This document shows, one piece after another, positions 60,855-64,000 of a stretch of DNA of 64,000 nt. The DNA comes from JAVBJN01 sp031546985. Lineage in GTDB: Bacteria > Bacteroidota > Bacteroidia > Chitinophagales > Chitinophagaceae. The position numbers and the translations under genes were made by a program. Below the pieces are notes generated by a model, which saw nothing but the letters and a program-made list of their open reading frames with translations, searched no databases and had not been told where the DNA came from. Within the stretch, counting starts at the first letter, position 1; each line of letters begins with the position of its first letter. Location: the NCBI GenBank assembly GCA_031546985.1, contig JAVBJN010000071.1, forward strand, positions 62,001 through 126,000. Reading direction: 5' to 3'.

Positions 60855-60960
60855 AATCAAAATTAAATTTTCGCGTTAGTATCTTTGATTTTCTGGTCGT
60901 GAAAATATATCCGGTACCATCTGCGTTATGGTAGTACCATTTTAGCAACAAAACCCCGCA

Positions 60961-61533
60961 ATGCCTAAGTATATCAATATCAATAAGTTTATGCGCAGTA
61001 AAGGCTTTATGCTGTGTTGTGCCCTGGTGGCACTAGGCGGCTATACTGCCTGCAAGAAAACCACAGACCCTGCGCCGGTAGATGACGACCGGCTGAACAG
61101 GCCCTATTGCAACGATCCGGAAGCAGTAAACTACAACTGGAACTTTCCGGGCAAGCCCGACAGCACCGTATGCTACTACCCTTCTGACCTGTTTTCGGGC
61201 AACTGGCAATACTCCGACTCCATCATGTCTGCCGACGGCACATCGGTGCTGGACTCGGCCCAATACCTGCTCACCTTTAGCAAAACAGGCAACAAATCGA
61301 TGTTAATGAAGGGGTTATGCAACACCAAAACGCTCAACATCACCGCTTTCCGCGCCCAGATATTCAGCATTGATACGGTTGTAGCCCTGGGGCAGTACCT
61401 TTGCGACAATACCGATACCATTGCAGGAGCGGGCTCCATGTATTTTAACGAAAACGGGCGTTTTTCATTTTCGTGGATACTAAACTCAGATACAGGCATA
61501 AGCTACCACCACGGCACAGCCGTAAAACAATAG
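60961..61533 (+). CDS. Lipoprotein of unknown function
   Basis: 190 residues from ATG 60961, or 180 from ATG 60991 (MRSKGFMLCC), which gives a more usual lipoprotein signal with GGYTAC as lipobox. Mature part about 165 residues, with paired Cys, a CNDPEAVNYNWNFPGKPDSTVCYYP segment (described by its ends: Cys-Asn-Asp ... Cys-Tyr-Tyr) that resembles the short Asp/Asn-Cys repeats of secreted Bacteroidota proteins, and a lipocalin-like beta half (GNWQYSDSIMS ... FSWILNSDTG). A TATCTTTG element at 60880-60887 may be its promoter. No named family. Upstream of ribE by 23 bases, same strand. Confidence 0.72.
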   Translation: MPKYININKFMRSKGFMLCCALVALGGYTACKKTTDPAPVDDDRLNRPYCNDPEAVNYNWNFPGKPDSTVCYYPSDLFSGNWQYSDSIMSADGTSVLDSAQYLLTFSKTGNKSMLMKGLCNTKTLNITAFRAQIFSIDTVVALGQYLCDNTDTIAGAGSMYFNENGRFSFSWILNSDTGISYHHGTAVKQ

Positions 61534-61556
61534 ATCCGCATTTTTAAAATACAGAC

Positions 61557-62141
61557 ATGTTTACAGGAATTATTGAAACGCTGGGCACCGTTACCAGCCT
61601 TAGCAAGGAGCAGAACAACCTGCACATTACTATAAAAAGCGCCGTTTCTCACGAACTGAAAATAGACCAAAGCGTAGCCCATAATGGCGTATGCCTTACC
61701 GTAGTAGCCTTAACAGAAGACACGCACACCGTAACGGCCATTGACGAGACCCTCAGCAAGACCAACCTGGGCAGCCTACAGGAAGGTACAGAAGTAAACC
61801 TGGAGCGCGCCATGAGGCTCGGAGACCGCCTGGATGGGCATATTGTACAAGGCCATGTAGACGGCACCGGAATCTGCACCGCCATCCGCCAGGCAGAAGG
61901 CAGTACAGAATACACATTCTCCTACCCACAGGAGTTTGACGACCTGATAATTGAAAAAGGTTCCATCTGCATGAATGGCACCAGCCTCACCGCCTACCGG
62001 GTGCAGGACAACACGTTTACCGTGGCCATTATCCCTTACACACTGGAACATACCACCATCAAACATGTTAAAACAGGCGATGTGGTAAACCTGGAGTTCG
62101 ACATCCTGGGCAAATACATCCGGAAGATGCACCAACGCTAA
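61557..62141 (+). CDS. ribE: Riboflavin synthase (alpha subunit)
   Basis: 194 residues with the two tandem lumazine-binding repeats: MFTGIIETLGTV at the N-terminus (the signature start), NGVCLTVVAL in repeat 1, GHIVQGHVDGTG opening repeat 2 and MNGTSLTAYRV within it. Joins two lumazine molecules to riboflavin. No FMN riboswitch was seen upstream. Terminator follows. Confidence 0.96.
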   Translation: MFTGIIETLGTVTSLSKEQNNLHITIKSAVSHELKIDQSVAHNGVCLTVVALTEDTHTVTAIDETLSKTNLGSLQEGTEVNLERAMRLGDRLDGHIVQGHVDGTGICTAIRQAEGSTEYTFSYPQEFDDLIIEKGSICMNGTSLTAYRVQDNTFTVAIIPYTLEHTTIKHVKTGDVVNLEFDILGKYIRKMHQR

Positions 62142-62163
62142 CCAAAGCGATAAACCAATACTA

Positions 62164-62201
62164 AAAAAGCCGTTCCCACAACATTGCGGGAACGGCTTTT
62201 T
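62164..62201. terminator. Bidirectional terminator between ribE and the T9SS-linked protein
   Basis: 14-bp stem (62164-62177 with 62188-62201) with A and T ends; 22 bases after the ribE stop and 22 after the stop of the convergent gene. Confidence 0.9.
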
Positions 62202-62223
62202 GTTTGCGCCAAGGCTTTACAAC

Positions 62224-64000
62224 CTACCTCAGCAGGTACATTTTGCCAAAGCCTTGCTTAAAGTATTTATCGGTACTCTTAAGGTTACCACGGTCAAATT
62301 TATCCATTGCAGAACCATTCAGATTGGCCACTACCCGGTACAGGTACACGCCATTACCCAAAGCCTGCCCATACTGGTCGGTGCCATCCCAACGGAAATC
62401 GGTGCGGTTTAAACCAATGTGAATAGGCCCCAATTCCTGTTTGGTTATTTCCCGCACTACTTTGCCGGTTACCGTCAGCACCTGAATTTTAAGGTTAGAA
62501 GGAATCTGCGAGCCTGTAAGTGTAAACACAAACTGGGTGGCAGAAGTAAACGGATTGGGATAGTTAAGCAGGTTAGAGATCATGGCTTTGTTTATCACCT
62601 CAAACTGTATGCGGTAAGCGGTTTTACCAATGGTGTTGTTCAACTTGTCTTTACCACTTACGATAAGCTCATACATACCATCTTCGGTAAAGTTGGGCGT
62701 ATACTCAATCGATGCTTCGTTAGCTCCGGCCTTACCCTGACCCGCAGGATAAAATTTGAGCGTGCTGTTGTCGAAAGGCACCCGCATTACGGAGTCGCCG
62801 CCTACTTTTCTTAGCCCAACCGTCATCACCGAAGTGTCGTTCAGCAGCAGGTATTTGTTGTCGTCTTTCAGCTTCACGAAAATGAATGGCTTGGCCGATA
62901 CGATATCGCCGTTCATAATATGCACCCCATCGAAAGTAACATCCATCAACGGGTTGGTTTGATCGGGACGCACATACAAGGGCAGCACACCCACATTGTT
63001 GATACGGGTAAGCTCTGGCTGTGCAAAAGCAGGGTTTACATCAATGGTAAACACATTGTTTCCGGGGTAAAGGGTCGAATTCAGATCCATCCCTACCTGC
63101 AAGGTATCGTTGGCCTTAAGCGGGCCATATTTCTTCAGCGTATTGTGCTTATTGTTGTTTTTGTCTGTAATGGTGTATTGCACCAGCAGGCTGTCCATAT
63201 CTTTGTGGGTTACATTCTCTACCACGGTTTTAAATGTTCCACCCTGGCCCTGGCTCAGGCTATCGGTCTTTACCAGCAGTTTAGACGGGTTAAGCGCAGC
63301 ATCGGGCAAGGTTTCGTACAATACCCTCCAATAACCCATCTGGTAAGCACTACGCAGTGTATCGTCCTTCATATCCAACTGAAGTTTCAGGTAAGGGTAG
63401 TTCTGAGCAGAAACCGCGCTGATGTCCACATCGTTGGTAAGTCCGTATAATTTCTGCAACAAGGTTGTGTTGTTGTTATAATCCACTCCGTAAACAGAGA
63501 TCGTTACCGAATCTTTAGAAGGATTTTCGAGAGAAACACCATCGTATACAATCTTGTTCCAACTACGGGCAGGACCAATAAGATCGGTTACCGCCACACC
63601 CTCATCGCTTGTCATCTGGAAGTTGAAAGTTCTATTGAGCAACTCCAGGCTATCGCCATAATACTGAGCCGCCGTTTGCGGTTTGCCTACCACGAAACTG
63701 AAAATTACAGGTCGCAGCCGGTTAAATGAATCGATCTGGGTAATACCCGCATCGCGCAAACGATGGTACAACGAACCCTGCACACCATAAGTCACCGAGT
63801 CATTTTTCCATTGCGAAGGGCCAATATGCGCGGCATTCTTCGTGGAAATGTTCATCATGTAAACCGTGAATCCGGCAGGAATAGAATCCAGGAAAATCGT
63901 AGCCAGGTTTCGAGCCGGTGCATTGGAATAAGAATATTCAAACGCGGGCTGGTTCAATGGATCGCGGCAAGGATAGTTACTATTGTAACGGCCGCCGCCG
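62224..64000 (-). CDS. C-terminal part of a large C25/PorU-like T9SS-associated protein (5' end outside window)
   Basis: The frame stays open to the right edge (64000), so the start is outside; the TTG at 63957 is not the true start. About 590 residues are visible. N-terminal part: beta-rich repeats (e.g. YRLRPVIFSFVV-type, RSWNKIVYDGVSLENPSKDSVTISVYGVD in pieces); a CARDB-like Ig region with VENVTHKDMDSLLVQYTI and NVFTIDVNPAFAQPEL; a further Ig domain (MYELIVSGKDKLNNTIGK); and a C-terminal FlgD/T9SS-like domain with LNYPNPFTSATQFVF, VLTVTGKVVREI and FRWDGTDQYGQALGNGVYLYRV. This layout fits the tails of C25-family (gingipain/PorU2-like) proteins of Chitinophagaceae; the peptidase domain would lie beyond the window. 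Minus strand, convergent with ribE. Confidence 0.75.
   Translation of the reverse strand, partial: GGGRYNSNYPCRDPLNQPAFEYSYSNAPARNLATIFLDSIPAGFTVYMMNISTKNAAHIGPSQWKNDSVTYGVQGSLYHRLRDAGITQIDSFNRLRPVIFSFVVGKPQTAAQYYGDSLELLNRTFNFQMTSDEGVAVTDLIGPARSWNKIVYDGVSLENPSKDSVTISVYGVDYNNNTTLLQKLYGLTNDVDISAVSAQNYPYLKLQLDMKDDTLRSAYQMGYWRVLYETLPDAALNPSKLLVKTDSLSQGQGGTFKTVVENVTHKDMDSLLVQYTITDKNNNKHNTLKKYGPLKANDTLQVGMDLNSTLYPGNNVFTIDVNPAFAQPELTRINNVGVLPLYVRPDQTNPLMDVTFDGVHIMNGDIVSAKPFIFVKLKDDNKYLLLNDTSVMTVGLRKVGGDSVMRVPFDNSTLKFYPAGQGKAGANEASIEYTPNFTEDGMYELIVSGKDKLNNTIGKTAYRIQFEVINKAMISNLLNYPNPFTSATQFVFTLTGSQIPSNLKIQVLTVTGKVVREITKQELGPIHIGLNRTDFRWDGTDQYGQALGNGVYLYRVVANLNGSAMDKFDRGNLKSTDKYFKQGFGKMYLLR

Noticed and set aside
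61534..61556. FMN riboswitch upstream of ribE
   Set aside because: Only 23 bases separate the genes and the conserved RFN element segments are absent.

Overview
The window reads as chromosomal DNA of a member of the Bacteroidota, most likely a Chitinophagaceae-type organism. Reasons: promoters of the form TTG-N19..21-TAnnTTTG with no strong Shine-Dalgarno sites; a type IX secretion (T9SS) C-terminal tail protein, a C25/PorU-like protein and an orphan GldM-like domain; a GLPGLI-family gene next to a TonB-receptor-like barrel; a DUF3467 gene after rpoC; and the gene order rpsU-xerC-hpf-tRNAs-tuf-secE-nusG. No prophage, insertion sequence or CRISPR array was seen.

Layout. 1-5.8 kb: a four-gene locus that looks like a chaperone-usher-type fibre assembly system (tip-like protein, PapD-like chaperone and small subunit on the minus strand; a divergent beta-barrel usher-like protein on the plus strand). 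5.9-10.4 kb: a decayed OmpA C-terminus, a NarL-type two-component pair, ogt, and a short transcript unit coding a 20-residue hydrophobic peptide. 10.5-13.8 kb: rpsL-rpsG-fusA. 13.8-23.1 kb: ilvE, rdgB, a thioesterase, tRNA-Met, a T9SS cargo, a fused 2-oxoacid dehydrogenase E1, pth, rplY and prs. 23.2-29.1 kb: TonB-like receptor, GLPGLI protein and an OmpR-type two-component pair. 29.6-37.9 kb: a LexA-like repressor with a visible operator, a polytopic membrane protein, a repeat cluster, an HDAC-like enzyme, a periplasmic-binding-fold protein, guaA and a lipoprotein. 38-55.5 kb: rpoC, rpoB, a LytS/LytR pair, rplL-J-A-K, an A+T-rich island with a GldM-like gene, then nusG, secE and tRNA-Trp. 55.6-60.8 kb: a WG-repeat protein, tuf, four tRNAs, hpf, xerC and rpsU. 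60.9-64 kb: a lipoprotein, ribE and the C-terminal part of a large T9SS-linked protein cut by the window edge.

The translation cluster that is usually continuous in Bacteroidota (rpsU to rpoC) is broken here in three places: by the WG-repeat gene, by the A+T-rich/GldM-like island and by the LytS/LytR pair. Separate promoters at rpoB and rplK fit this splitting. The fibre-assembly locus at the left end is the best candidate for an undescribed system. The 20-residue peptide unit and the A+T-rich island are the next most unusual items. All calls are from reading the sequence; no database search was run.
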